Numbered from the stretch's first letter, positions 1 to 11,057 are shown. The stretch: DNA of 64,000 nucleotides from Puccinia triticina (GCF_026914185.1 NC_070564.1:2356001-2420000), one strand, 5' to 3'. Numbers and translations: made by a program. The notes: generated by a model from the letters alone, not told the origin.

Positions 1-397
1 ACGTGCCATCGATGATGACCAGGTGGAAAAAGAGGGAGAATGAAAGATGAGACGATCAGGGAGAAGCAGGAGAGAGAAGGAGAAGGATTGTGGTGAGTCT
101 CATAAATACGCGTTTTTAAAACAAGAATAAGGAATTGAAATCTCGCAGCAGTAGTGGTACCGATTTCAGCGGAAATATTTCCAAGAGGGGTGTATGGTTA
201 GGATAGCGGTCCGGAAAAGCAACACCAATGCCTATTTCGGGACCAGACATATCGAGTTGACATCAAATAAATCAACCCGTATCACGTCTCCAAAATCTCT
301 GTTGCAAACGAAACACCGAGACGGAAAAAAGAAAAAGCACGCAGAGAAAGAGAAAGAGAAAGAGAAGAGAAGAGAGAGGGGAGAAAAGAGCCGAAGA
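1..397. other. Intergenic sequence downstream of the GH5 gene
   Basis: This stretch follows the stop codon of the minus-strand GH5 gene. It is purine-rich on the plus strand (runs of gagaaag around 345-400), and I see no convincing coding exon. The short plus-strand open frame at 194-418 is low-complexity lysine/glutamate and overlaps the GH5 3' end, so I treat it as noise. A splice-donor-like GTTAGT lies just before the GH5 stop codon, so a short extra 3' exon here cannot be excluded. Confidence 0.5.
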
Positions 398-3300
398 TTA
401 GGAAGAGAGGGAATGTAGGACTAACCAGAGGTTGGAATGGCCATCAGTCCATAGGATGGGCCCGAATTTCCGGCGAACCTTGAGGGTGTACGTCGCGGTT
501 TGGTTACCATTGAGGGGTTTTCGAGGGTAATACCAACGGAGGATCTGGCCGTCAGTTTCCCATCTGCCTGCGGAGACAGAGACGTCTAATTGGAGGGTGT
601 CCTTGAACCGATTCGGGTCGAAGGCGAGGCCCTGAGCGGAGTCGGGGTTGAGGAGGGTGTGGTCTTGATGCTGATGTTGGTGACGATTGGAGACGGGGAG
701 AGGAAGGGACGCGTCTGAGGAGCGGCCGACGGGCCAATTCTGCGGCTCGCGGGCATCGTTTTCCGAGGCCACGCGACGCTTGAGCCCGCCCGGATCAGCA
801 GACGCGGATCCGAAGTGGACCGCCGGGACATAGATCTCCGTCGGGAGCTCCTCGTTGCCCCACCCCGTCCCGCCATCCTTCTCCGTATCTACCTCCACCG
901 TCATCTCGAAGCTGGCGGTGTGGATGTCGAAGTTGAAGTAGCTCGGCACACCGACCGTGGCCACGGGGAACGGGCGACAAAAGGCCGGCAGGGCCCGCGC
1001 GCCGTCGTTCAAGTTCATCATTCCTAGCTCCAGACTCGTCTCCGAGCCCGAGCCTCCCCCTCCTCCTCCTACAGACGTGTACATCCCTTTGCGCACTAGA
1101 TCGGTCTCCGACACTTCCGGCGTCCGATGGTTCAACGTCACTGCTGAGGCATTCGGCGTCGGCCCTGCCGATTGCGCTCCGTAGTTGTACTGGAACGGCC
1201 GCCCGAGAACCTTCCCGTGTCGGCTCGACTTCTCCGCGTACGTCGAGCCTTGATACATCGCGTCGTCCGCGCTCCACAGACTCAAATCCTCCCCGTTCCA
1301 GAGATCGCCCCATTGGTGCGTGTTCGAGGGGCAGTACGTCCACAGCGTGTAGTTCAACATATTCTCGCCATCGCAGGCGTTCAATGAGGCATCCATCGCC
1401 TTGATTTGGTTGCTGTAATCGCCGTCTTTGTACGCTTTCGACTTGTCCAAATCGTACGGAATTCCGATCTCACCTAGTCCAGAGAAAGGGAAACATTTTT
1501 CGTGAGCAGTGCGCTGAGAGAAGCAAGCGAGATGAGAGTTTGTTTACCCATCATCGTCGGAAACTCTCCCATCTTCTCGAGTCCATCTTGCTTGAGCATT
1601 CCCAATTGCGCTCGCATGCATTTCCTGATAGCTGTTTCACCGATCTTCAGGCCAAAAACGACCGAGGGATATTTACCACGAAGGATTCCCAGGGCATCTG
1701 CATTGAACCAATTCTATAAGAAAAGGGAAAGATCAGTTAGTGTACTGAAAAAAAAAAAGATATTTGCCGAGGGGAGAAGAAGGTACCCAATGTTTGGTGA
1801 CCAAAGTCAAGCCGTCATAGAAATGACTGCTGAAGACGGAGCGATGTTGGAGGATAGGCAAGACGGAGGGGCTAAGGTTGGGGGGGATTTCGAAGACGGG
1901 GGGGTGGACGAAGAGGATAGCCTCGGGATGGATCTGGCGGATCATGTGACAATAAGCGTTAAGGTGGGGGCGCCAGTAGAGCCCAGCGAAGTCGGCAGGC
2001 TTGGTGGGGTCCTGGCGGGACTGATTGAAGTAGTGCGGCTTGAGGACGGTGTCGGTGTCGGGGTCCCAGATGCCGTGTTGGGCCCAGATGCAGGTGCCCA
2101 ATCGCCAGCCGGGATCTCTGCGCCAGCCGTAGCCGGACAGGCCGTTAGGCTCGGCGCTCGGATGGAGCCAGGCCCTCTTCCCCTTGGGGTCCACGACCAC
2201 ACTGCCGTCGCGCTGGGGCCCAAGGGGCCCGAACTTGTAGTTCTCCAGCTTGCATGCGCCGCCCATGCCCATCTTGAGCCCCTGGAAGCCGGTCGGGGTG
2301 GGCCCGATCCGCAGGGGCACCTCGTCCGGGATGGCCGTGAGGTTGTGGAGTCCTAGATAGCCGTGGTTGGGCTCGTTGAGACTGTCCCAGCCGATCACCG
2401 TCTCGTCGAGCAGGTCGCCCGCGCTCGCCAGCTTCATCGCCAAGCGCCGATACGCCTCCAGGAAATGGTACTGCAGATAGTCCTGGATGTTCACCCCGTC
2501 GATCACACACTTCGGCGCGTAGTCCCGCCCCGCCCAGAACATCGTGTTGACCGTCTGACACGCTAGCCGGTTGTAGTTCGTCGCCCAGATCATCGCCGGA
2601 AACGTCGACGGGTCCGGGCTGTCCGGGTGCGGCCATTCTGACTGGAGATACGCCGCCCCCGTCACCGTGAAGTTCCGTGGATTCAGCCCGCAGGCGTACA
2701 GCGTCCATAGAGGCGCACCCGACCCTCCACAGAATCGCGAAAACTTCACAAACACACATACAAGCTCGTGTCAGAGGCCTTCGTGTCCCATTTGGCCAAG
2801 AAGAGACGGTTCAGCTTACCAGGTCTTGATGAGGATCCATGTAGACACGGAAGCCGTATTCCTTACATTTCCGCAGCATGGCAACGACGTATTCCATGTA
2901 ATCGTCGTCATATTGACCACTGGAAGAGGGCGAAGGGGAAAGTCATTACAAATGTTTTGTTCCGATTTTTGAGTTAGATCGATACTCACGGGCCTTGGTG
3001 CTCAAGAGCTTCCCAGACGGTGACAAAGCGCAAGCAGTTGAAGCCCCATTGGCGCAGCCGAGTGAGGTGGACATCCGCGGAGCCGTCCTGGAGGTTCAAG
3101 TTCTGGCCGATGTAGCTGATCCCGGCGGAGTTCTTACTGGCAGAGGGGTTGTGCTGAGAGAGGGGGGTGTCATGGGTGGAGGGGGTCAGGTTCTGGGTCT
3201 CGAAGTTGAAGGAGGAGGAGTCGGAGGTGTTGGAGGAGTCGGAGTGGGCCTGGGTGTATGAGTTGGAGCGGCCCGGCTGGATGGGCTGGCCGTCCTGCTC

Positions 3301-3492
3301 GGCAGACTCCCAGAAGTTGTGGAGCACGTGCTGGGGATGGTCTCGGGGTATTTTGGCCGAGCCGGAGAGGTTGACGCCTCGGAGAATCAGGGTCCTTCCT
3401 GAGGTGTCCTTGAAGTGGCGGGTGTCTGAGTGGATGTAGAAGTGGGGGAGCTGTTTGCCGGTGAGTCGCGAGGTCTGGTAGGTTTCAGCCAT
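398..3492 (-). CDS. GH5-family glucosidase, steryl-beta-glucosidase/EGCrP type
   Basis: The predicted protein is a retaining beta-glycosidase of the fungal GH5 group that contains ergosteryl-beta-glucosidase (yeast Egh1) and endoglycoceramidase-related proteins (EGCrP). These hydrolyse steryl glucosides or glucosylceramides inside the cell. I infer five exons, all joined in phase with GT-AG introns: 3492-2990, 2919-2820, 2743-1787, 1713-1548 and 1473-398, giving about 933 aa. Family signatures are [20 protein letters not shown] and [20 protein letters not shown] in exon 3, the acid/base Glu in SLNEPNHG (about residue 325), and the probable nucleophile in GEIGIPYD (about residue 577). The region around residues 55-115 is Ser/Thr/Asn-rich linker, and a Gly run lies in the last exon. 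I chose ATG 3492 because it precedes MAETYQ and the conserved fold; the frame upstream has no family similarity. No signal peptide is evident, matching a cytosolic enzyme. Substrate is inferred from family only. Confidence 0.88.
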
Positions 3493-4470
3493 CTGCGCCG
3501 GCTGAGTCGCTTGTCGTCGCCCGTTGTCCTTCTGCTCGAGTCTTGCCGTGCTGCTGTGGGTGAGGTGGTAGAGGGGAGGATATCGGAGGGAGGATGGGTG
3601 CTTGCGGGTATGGAGATAGAGAGCCGGGCTGAGTATGGGGTTATGAGAAACAAAAGGACGGGAAAAAACAGCCCTGTTTATTGACACGGCCAAGCTGCCA
3701 ACGAGCACGCACTGTTCATGGACAGGACGCTGGGTGCCTCGGCTTGGCCCCGCCCGAGCTGGCTGGCTTTTGAAGGAGAGACGGGCAGTGAGCTGGACTG
3801 CCAAGGGCACTCGCGCACGACAGATGAGCCTGTGCCGATGATCGGAAGCGATCCCCGGTGGATGCTCCTTCCGGGCGACCACCACCAGGGGAGATCAACT
3901 CACTGTTGGGGTGGCGACCCCCTAAAGCACCATGGCTCACCAGCCAGTATACGCTGAGGCGAAACTGCAGACTTGCCGATCTCCTCAGCTCATGCAAGCA
4001 AGCTGCTGGCGGGAGGGTGCTCGCGGGGTGAACTTGTGTTAAGTTCGAGGGAGTCATAATGCTGGCGCGAAATGAACGCCACCCAGCGGACAGCCAAGTC
4101 CGACGGACGAGGGCAGTCCAAGCACTCGTCGAGCCTGATGCTCTTTTGCAGGGCTGGCCGTACTTCTTGATTGCCAGACCACCAGCAAGATAGAGATGGT
4201 AGTCTGTGCACTCGACTCGTCCTCCTTCATGAGAGCAATGAGAGCAATGAAGGAAGCCAATAATCCTCTTTCGCATCCCCAGCTTCTTCCCACTGTCAAC
4301 AATCTGTATATTTTTTTCCCCTTTACATCCTTAAAGCCATGGCTGCTTGTAACAACCAAGGCCTGGGCTGGGTGAAGGTTATGTTAGCAACAGTTTTCTC
4401 CAGTTGGCTCTCTTTCTTTGGCTGGTTGGAAATAAAAAATCTTATCATTTAAGGCTTGCTCTTTTCTCTC
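3493..4470. other. Intergenic: upstream region of GH5 gene
   Basis: This is upstream of the minus-strand GH5 start and before the coiled-coil exon series. Open frames here (for example 3716-4276 minus) are low-similarity and overlap one another, and I do not support them as genes. No clear TATA box or repeat was recognised. Confidence 0.4.
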
Positions 4471-4472
4471 CC

Positions 4473-4996
4473 AGACAAACTACCCATTGTCTGACCAAAA
4501 CCTTGAGAAGATCACCACTTTCTTAAAAGAAATCCTGAAGCGGAGTAACCCAGGTTAGTCTTTCCAAAACCCAAGACCTTCGAGTATGTAAGTGCTGATT
4601 ATGTATCATTCTTTTTTATTCTTTCAAGATACCATGCTTTTTGATTTTGCTGGCTCGTTTATCCTGGCGTTACTCAGTTAGTTTTTTTGGTTGATCCTTT
4701 GCAAGTCGATCCATTGTATAACACTAACATCCTAACTCAACATTTGGAAAAGTCGAGAAGCTTTTCAGCCGTCCAGGACCTCAATCACCTGCAGGTTTGT
4801 TGTGCTTGATTTCAATGCAGCACATTTGTGTACATACTTATCCTTTTTTCTTTCCTTTTTTTTAGATGATCTGATAACCAAAAATCAGAAATTGCGAGCC
4901 GAAGTTCTTGAATTGAAGTTGGACAACCTGCAATTCAAGTTGGACAACATGGAACTGAAGGCAAAATTGACTGAGATCTCCAAGCAACAAAACTAG
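4473..4996 (+). CDS. Partial multi-exon gene with C-terminal coiled coil (repeat family)
   Basis: I do not recognise the family. Exon-like blocks can be read at about 4473-4554 (starts TNYPLSDQNLEK, donor GTTAGT), about 4629-4679, and about 4705-4798 (contains DPLYNTNILTQHLEK). The last exon, about 4865-4996, ends in a strong heptad pattern (KLRAEVLELKLDNLQ, then LDNMELKAKL) before a TAG stop. The final 45 residues should form a coiled coil or leucine zipper. I found no upstream exons, so the 5' end is open, and the phase into the last exon needs a non-obvious donor. A diverged second copy with stop codons lies at 12.0-13.0 kb and shares the 3' flank, so this is probably part of a dispersed element. 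Coiled-coil tails of this kind occur in transposon-associated DNA-binding proteins, but that is only an analogy. Confidence 0.4.
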
Positions 4997-5660
4997 ACCT
5001 CTTTGCTTATTCCTCTCTTCAACTCGACTTTCCCTTTTCCCTGTACATACATTCACCTTCTTCCTTTCTTTGCCCTGTACATATTTTTTTCTTCTTTCTT
5101 CCTGTTTCCCATTCTGCTTCATGTTGTTCATTACACATCTCACACTTCACACTCTCCTCAAACCCGCTCATGTCTGCGTGAAAATGTACTTAAGGCCCCG
5201 TTTGGCACCAATATAATTCTAGGTGATATAATTGCTGATTAATTCAATGAAAAATAGAAAATTCATCATAAAGCCTCCAAATTTTTTTTGTAGGCAACCT
5301 ACAGTGCTGGTCTCTTTGACTTTCAAATCAGATTCAACTAATTCAGCCATCTTCAGCACCATAATACCATTATATCGCTTTTGACCAATATGAAGTGATA
5401 TAATGGTATGATGGTGCTGAAGATGGCTGAATAAGTTGATTATGGGTTCACAGTTGAAGAGACCAGCACCGTAGGTTGCCTACAAGAAAATTTTGGAGGC
5501 TTTATGTTGAATTTTGTATTTCTTATTGAATTAACCAGTGATTATATCACCTATATTTATATCAGTGCCAAACAGGGCCTTAGTCTCATCTCAACATGAA
5601 AAGCTTTTTCACACTGCCTTGCTTCAACCCAAAGAAATTGAAGCTATGTACCAACTGGTG
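4740..5660 (+). repeat. Dispersed repeat, copy 1 (coiled-coil exon plus 3' flank)
   Basis: The sequence around the coiled-coil exon and its pyrimidine-rich 3' flank (motifs CCCTGTACATA and TTCTGCTTCATGT) recurs in the same order at about 11985-13260. The homology is interrupted here by the MITE at 5193-5580 and resumes at 5583 (AACATGAAAAGC compared with AATATGAAGAGC in copy 2). Confidence 0.7.
5193..5580. mobile_element. Fold-back MITE, 388 bp, TA target duplication
   Basis: The ends are inverted repeats: AGGCCCCGTTTGGCAC on the left and GTGCCAAACAGGGCCT on the right. The whole element is close to a perfect hairpin. For example, GGCAACCTACAGTGCTGGTC near 5294 pairs with the arm near 5460, and the centre pairs around 5345-5425. 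It is flanked by TA at 5191-5192 and 5581-5582. Comparison with repeat copy 2 at 13.2 kb shows an uninterrupted pre-insertion sequence. No coding capacity is seen. Confidence 0.85.
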
Positions 5661-5666
5661 CGGAAT

Positions 5667-7110
5667 GTAAATAAAAAAACGGACTTACTTTGCGCACTGC
5701 GGAAAACTCTTTGCGCACTGTGGGGGTCGTCTTCTCGACGTCCCGCCCCCAGTGCGCGCTTTCACCACGGCTCTTTGCGCACTGTGCATTCCCCCAAAAA
5801 AACGGCATGCATTTCTTGAGATATTTTTTGATGAATCAATAGAATAACTTTTTATGATCCCCCTAAAAAATAATCAAGTCATTTAGGGGTCTCCTTGAGC
5901 CTAGAGAAAACTGACATGAAAAAATCATATTTTAACGCGGCAGAGACCTGTAATATCGCTTCCTGTGCCCCAGTAGCCCCAAAAATTTCACAGTATCATG
6001 GCACATGTGCAAATTCATGACCTGATAGTTTTCACAATTTTTCCCAGAGATATAAGGGGTGCGCGGCAGGCTTAGTAGGAAAATTACTGCTAACTGTATA
6101 GCTTTTTTGTTACACACCCAAACAGTCCCAAAATTTAAGAAATGTTTGCATTGTGAATATTCTCCGCGCCATAAATTTCTTGGCAATGGTGTGTCATGAT
6201 AACATGAGATGTAGTGCGGCGGGCTTAGTTGGAAAATTACTGCTAACTTATCTCATGTTTTAATGACACAATATTGCTAAGAGCTTTATGGCGCGGAGAA
6301 TATGCAAAATTGAAACATTCCTGAAAATTTCAGACTGTTTCAGTGTGTAACAAAAAATCTATACATGTAGCAGCCATTTTCCTACTAAGCCCGCCGCGCA
6401 CCCCTTATATCTCATGTTATCATGACACAATATTGCCAAGAAATTTATGGCGCGGAGAATATCCACAATGAAAACATTTCTGAAATTTTGGGACTGTTTG
6501 GGTGTGAAACAAAAAAGCTATAAAGTTAGCAGTAATTTTCCTACTAAGCCTGCTGCGCACCCCTTATATCTCATTTTATAATGACACACTATTGCTAGAA
6601 ATTTCAGGCAATTAATTTGAAGCATATCTCTCTGTGCTCTCAAAATTTTGTGCCTTTGGTGTGTGTAACAAAAAAGTTATACATATACGCAAAATAATAA
6701 ACGCAATACCTATTTGGGCTACAGAAAAGCTAGTGAAAATTCTGAAAATCATAAGGTCATGAATTTGCACATTTACCATGATAATGTGAAATTTTTGGGG
6801 CTGCTGGGGCACAGGAAGCGATATTACAGGTCCCTGCCGCGTTAAAATATGATTTTTTCATGTCAATTTTCTCTAGGCTCAAGGAGACCCCTAAATGACT
6901 TGATTATTTTTTAGGGGGATCATAAAAAGTTATTCTATTGATTCATCAAAAAATATCTCAAGAAATGCATGCCGTTTTTTTGGGGGAATGCACAGTGCGC
7001 AAAGAGCCGTGGTGAAAGCGCGCACTGGGGGCGGGACGTCGAGAAGACGACCCCCACAGTGCGCAAAGAGTTTTCCGCAGTGCGCAAAGTAAGTCCGTTT
7101 TTTTATTTAC
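5667..7110. mobile_element. Large fold-back element with ~320-bp inverted arms
   Basis: The left arm (5667 to about 5990, beginning GTAAATAAAAAAACGGACTT) is repeated in reverse complement as the right arm (about 6788-7110). Only scattered differences are visible, including the blocks around TTTGCGCACTGCGG and the 20-bp stretch near 5880 ending in GTCTCCTTGAG. The ~800-bp interior holds several smaller inverted copies of a module containing TTTCCTACTAAGCC and GCGCACCCCTTATATCTCAT, plus copies of GGCGCGGAGAATAT. No ORF of note is present, and I see no clear target duplication. Confidence 0.85.
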
Positions 7111-7220
7111 AAAAGAGCTGTGGCGAAAGCGCGCACTGGGGGCGGGACGTCAAGAAGACGACCCCTACAGTGCGCGAAGAGTTTTCCGCAGTGCGCGAAG
7201 TAAGTCCGTAAAAAAATATA
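7111..7220. repeat. Detached extra terminus of the fold-back element
   Basis: This segment repeats the last ~110 bp of the right arm just upstream (about 6999-7110), including GCGCGCACTGGGGGCGGGAC and the terminal CAGTGCGCGAAGTAAGTCCG. It is more diverged than the two arms are from each other. It looks like a second element's end or a local tandem duplication of the terminus. Confidence 0.7.
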
Positions 7221-7410
7221 CAAGTAGCTTCAAACTGAAGACATTGCGGCTGAGATTGTGGGTGAGTGCACCTGGCTGTACTCATTGGCAACTCCATAGG
7301 AATTACTCCTACACATCCACCAACTGATGGTACAGAACAACCCAAAGGACTAGCCCAAACTGAAGGCTTCTGAGACAAACAGAAACAGATGGGAAAGGCC
7401 GGCTTCACTA
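7220..7410. repeat. Inverted copy of the repeat at 21440-21640
   Basis: GATTGTGGGTGAGTGCACC, TAGGAATTACTCCTACACAT and GGTACAGAACAACCCAA here match, in reverse complement, the sequence just upstream of the secreted-protein gene at 21.97 kb. This is a dispersed non-coding repeat. Confidence 0.65.
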
Positions 7411-8338
7411 CCCAATGTTATGGAACAAAAAAATGTGCTTACATAGCTTCAAACCAAAGATAATGTAAGCATATTCTAGCCAAGTGCCCCTCAAACTTAC
7501 ACAGTCCAAACACCAAACCTCATTCACCCCCAGCCTCTTTGCAGCCAAGCTCAACAATGCCCTCTCCCCACTCACCATCCTCAACCGCTCATCAAACTTT
7601 CCCGACATGCCCAGCGCTGGGACCTTGCCTGCCATCTTCCTTGACATCAAACCCTTGATCATCAGCAACCCGTGGCTCTCCTGCCACTGCTCAGGCCAGC
7701 TCACACCACCCTGCTTGATCCACTTTATCTACCAGAGTATTGAATCCAAAATCACCTCTGCTCATCATCACAAGCTGGCCCGGATCATCCTGCTTGGTGT
7801 GCGCAGGTTTGGAAGTCTGGCAGCTTAAACCCAAGCTCATCCTCCCAGCTCAACCAGGAGGCCAAACCGCATCCAATCATCTACTGCACTCTCTGTCCCC
7901 GCCAGCCCCTCAACACCCTCCAGACCATTCTTGACATCCATCTCGCCAGTCTGACCGGCGACCACCACAGTCAGATTCACATCTACATGCTCCTGCTCTT
8001 CTGCTACCCCCAACTCCCCTTGCACTCAGCCTCTAGGAAGAGCCCCCTTGGCTCCCCGGGCACAAGAAGACCTCCACCAAGTATGTGCTATCCTCTGCGC
8101 ACTCTAACACACCTTTCTCGGCCCACACAGAGACCTCAATACCCCTGAGGCTGCCCTCTCATCCCTCCTCCTCTCCAAGAAAACCACCACAAATATTGAG
8201 TCCATCCTCTTACCACGCAACCAAGTCAATTGATAGGTGTTTTTTCTAACGCCTGATAGCCCAGCCCTCCAACAAGGCGGCCCACTTGCATCCATCAGAC
8301 AGACTCTTCTACCTGGCCGTCCACGCCGCGCAAGTTCT

Positions 8339-8550
8339 GTTGAGTTGTCTGTTAGTCTACTACCATGATGTATCACCACAGTATGGAGGGCTGTTGGATT
8401 GACCCATGAGCACTACCAACCAACCACTCAGCTGGCAGCCACAAGCATCAGTAGCCTAGTTGGTAAAGGCAGCACTCTAGGATCTCTCTCAGCATAGCTG
8501 AGGTCGTGATTTTGACTCTCACCAGACACATCTTCATTTTACAGTCTCTA
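8339..8550 (+). mobile_element. 212-bp insertion with 8-bp duplication and tRNA-like segment
   Basis: The insertion interrupts segment copy A and is flanked by CAAGTTCT at 8331-8338 and 8551-8558; copy C reads through the site uninterrupted. Positions about 8445-8524 resemble a tRNA: D-arm-like GCCTAGTTGGTAAAGGC and T-arm-like GTGATTTTGACTCTCAC, spaced as pol III A and B boxes. The T-loop departs from the TTCGA consensus, so it is at best a tRNA-derived relic. A SINE is possible, but the tRNA-like part lies toward the 3' end rather than at the head, so the class is unresolved. Confidence 0.5.
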
Positions 8551-9462
8551 CAAGTTCTTGGAGACACACCGGCGGAAATTTTAGAACAAGTTGCTCTCTT
8601 GCACCATGCCATTTTTATCCACCGGCTCTTCCCTCCCATTGCCCGGGACCCTTTGGCCTCCCATTCTTCAGCTATGCCACAATCATCCTGATCCGCTCTA
8701 TTTCAGCAAGGAACAGGTGCCTAACCAGGTCAAGCTGGACACCTCCAACCTCGCTGATCCCGCTCAAGCTGATTTTCACAGTGCCCTTGTTTCACCTTGG
8801 TCTCACACCTCTCACCCTATGGATAAATGATCACATCATTCTTCCTACTTCCCCTTCTGTGTTTGATTCTCAAAGAAAGTTTTTGTACAATTCAGACTGT
8901 AGTTTTATGAAAGAAACACGGCGTCCATCAGTCAATTGTGTTTAACTCTGACTATTGAGATTGACCACTTGCTGGTTAAAAGATCAGTTCGCCAGAATTA
9001 GCTTGTAGCGCATGACAAAGGCGTCAATGTTTTGGCGAGTCTGTACTTCTACAATACCTGAACCGAGTAGACCAGACTCTTCCCAACAATTGCTGTCTAT
9101 CTAAATGTTAATTTGCGCAGATATTGGCTGGATTATGATGCATTTTTGGACCCATCCACCAAGCCTGATGTTGATGAAATATGGAGAGTAGCTGAAACAC
9201 ACGTGTGAGTTTATCTTGCAACGGTGTTTGTTGAGCCAAAGATTTGAGCTGACCTCTTCCTATTGAAAACCAGCTCATGTAATCAGACACGTTTGTCTTT
9301 GACTTCTGGGTTACATTCATGAACCTTATGGCCCATCTGCATTCCCAAAGCTTTCCCGGACCAGCAGTGGACCAGAAACCAAGGTGATCGGCAAGCCAGA
9401 AGAACAAGGCAGTTGAGCACAAAGCCCTGAAGGCCAAAATGGTCCCACAGCTGCCAGAAAAC

Positions 9463-10282
9463 TGAAAAACTCCAAAGAACTAAGAATTGTTCCTTCATCA
9501 GACTTTCTACTCTAGTGACTACAACTGACTGATGAATAGAAATGAAAGAAATCTTGATGTAAGATAGAATTACCTAAGAGCAGGAAAAAGGCCGCACTCT
9601 ACTGATAATTAAGAATATATAGATGGGAATAGTAAATGAGGAGATAGGTCAAGTAGTGGTCGACTCGTTCTTATCTAGACAAACATCATCTCGGCCTTAG
9701 TTCCCCACCTTTCTTTTCTCTTCTCTCAAGGTGCAGCATCTCCTTACTCAAGGTGGTCTTTTGAACTGAGGGTTTCCTCATGTGGCTTCGGCGAAACAGC
9801 TAAGAAGCAATGCAACATTGTCTGTTTATAGAACACCATTTTGTCAGCCACTGCCTTTTTTTTACCGCTTTGCCTGGCTAAGGACTTGATACTCTTACCA
9901 ATAGTTTCTCCTGCTCTTTGAGCAGTATTGGGTTGATTGGTCTGGTTGCTCTTGACAGTTCTGTCTAAAAGAAGCAATAGCACGTTAGTGTCTATCTGGT
10001 CAGCTTATCTTGAGATCCCTACAGTTGCTTACCTTTGGCGCTAACTGAGATTCTCTTGAAGAGTGATTGTGGGCCACGATTTTCCTTGAGCCTAATATTG
10101 TTGCTCACTTTCGCTGGAACTGTAACATCAGAAAATGAGTTAAGTTTCACAACTCCCACTACGCTGATTTGGACTGCAGAAGTGGTTCGCGTTTGCTTAC
10201 CAATTTCCGCAGCTGGTTTGGTTCCCGGCACCTTTCTCATTTTATGAGGTCGGCACTGCTCCCCTGAGCTGGAATTCTCACA
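9463..10282. mobile_element. 820-bp TG...CA insertion with 5-bp duplication
   Basis: The alignment of copy A to copy C breaks at GCCAGAAAAC and resumes at ATGCCCAATCC. The intervening block starts TGAAAAACTCC, ends AATTCTCACA, and is flanked by AAAAC at 9458-9462 and 10283-10287. TG...CA ends with a 5-bp duplication suit a solo LTR or LTR-like element. It contains the spliced minus-strand ORF at 9744-10240. Confidence 0.55.
9744..10240 (-). CDS. Small basic protein, three exons, function unknown
   Basis: I do not recognise it. Three exons join in phase across canonical introns: 10240-10201, 10119-10033 and 9964-9744 (donors GTAAGC and GTAAGC; acceptors TTACAG and TTTTAG). They give 115 aa that begin MRKVPGTKPAAEIG, continue VSNNIRLKENRGPQS and GETIGKSIKSLARQSGKKKA, and end SSKDHLE. 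The product is lysine/arginine-rich with no signal peptide or membrane segment. The frame also stays open upstream of the ATG, so an earlier start is possible. The gene lies wholly within the 9463-10282 insertion, which suggests an element-borne or captured gene. Three consistent phases make chance less likely but do not prove expression. Confidence 0.4.
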
Positions 10283-10412
10283 AAAACATGCCCAATCCCA
10301 GCCAACACTGAGTGTGCAGACGTTCCTCAAGACGGGTGGAACCAGGTTTTCCTTGATCTGGGCAAAGTCCAGCTGGAGTATTGGAACAACCTCTTTGTCT
10401 CCAGCCCGCTGC

Positions 10413-11057
10413 ATAAAGAACCCTAAAGATTTTATTACTGAGAAACAAAAGCCAAATCTGGAAGACAACAAGGAGTTAGATGAGATGAGATTAAGAACTA
10501 TAGCAATAAAGAAAACAGAAATAGCATACCCAATGATTGAGATGTAGAGATAGCAAACAACTAGACCATGTAGACAAAGGACAGGACACCAAAAGAGGGA
10601 TGGACTGAGAGTGAGATGAGACAGGGTTAGTGATTGATAGAGAAGGGATGAAGAGATAAAGAAAGAGGCCGAAAGATGGTCAAGTTTTCTTCTCACCAAG
10701 GTGGAGCAAGGACGAGACGTCCAAGAGAAGAAGAGATTGGCATTGAGTTGCCAAAGAGCGATTTGAGAGAATCGAAGAAGACCAATGATGTCTTTAGGCA
10801 AGGATTATTGTGGAGATTGAGTTGAGGTTTTATTTTGAAGGGAAAAAAGAAAAGGAATAGGGGGATGGTTTTTTGTTGGCGGGTTGAGAAGGAAGGGATG
10901 ACTGGAGAAGCGGTGGAGAGTGTCTTCAGGTGAGCTTTTTGATCCTGATTGTCTAGGTTTGAGTAGGTGATATTCAGATCTCAAGTGGTCCGCAGCTATA
11001 GGTTTCACGGACAGATACGTGCAGTTGACGGGGATTGACGTTGAGTTTTAACACTGA
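10413..11057. mobile_element. ~645-bp insertion in segment copy A
   Basis: Copy C reads GCCCGCTGCCCACCCACC. Here GCCCGCTGC (to 10412) and CCACCCACC (from 11058) are separated by unrelated sequence. No clear target duplication or terminal repeat was seen. The long minus-strand open frame over part of it (hydrophobic, rich in S, L and F) has no recognisable domain. Confidence 0.4.

Noticed and set aside
194..418. 74-codon plus-strand ORF at the left edge
   Set aside because: The C-terminal half is Lys/Glu low complexity from a purine tract, and it overlaps the 3' end of the GH5 gene.
3716..4276. 186-codon minus-strand ORF upstream of the GH5 gene
   Set aside because: No recognisable motif, many rare-order residues, and overlapping frames on both strands. 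Treated as chance.
5667..7220. CRISPR-like array because of repeated GTGCGCAAAG-type units
   Set aside because: The repeats are inverted arms of a fold-back element without regular unique spacers, and the DNA is eukaryotic.
8445..8524. Functional tRNA gene
   Set aside because: The T-loop departs from the TTCGA consensus and the acceptor stem pairs poorly. It lies inside a target-duplicated insertion, so at most it is a tRNA-derived relic.
10019..10801. 260-codon minus-strand ORF at 10.0-10.8 kb as one continuous protein
   Set aside because: It runs through an insertion boundary, the conserved copy-A sequence and two introns of the better-supported spliced gene. Its hydrophobic part has no domain.
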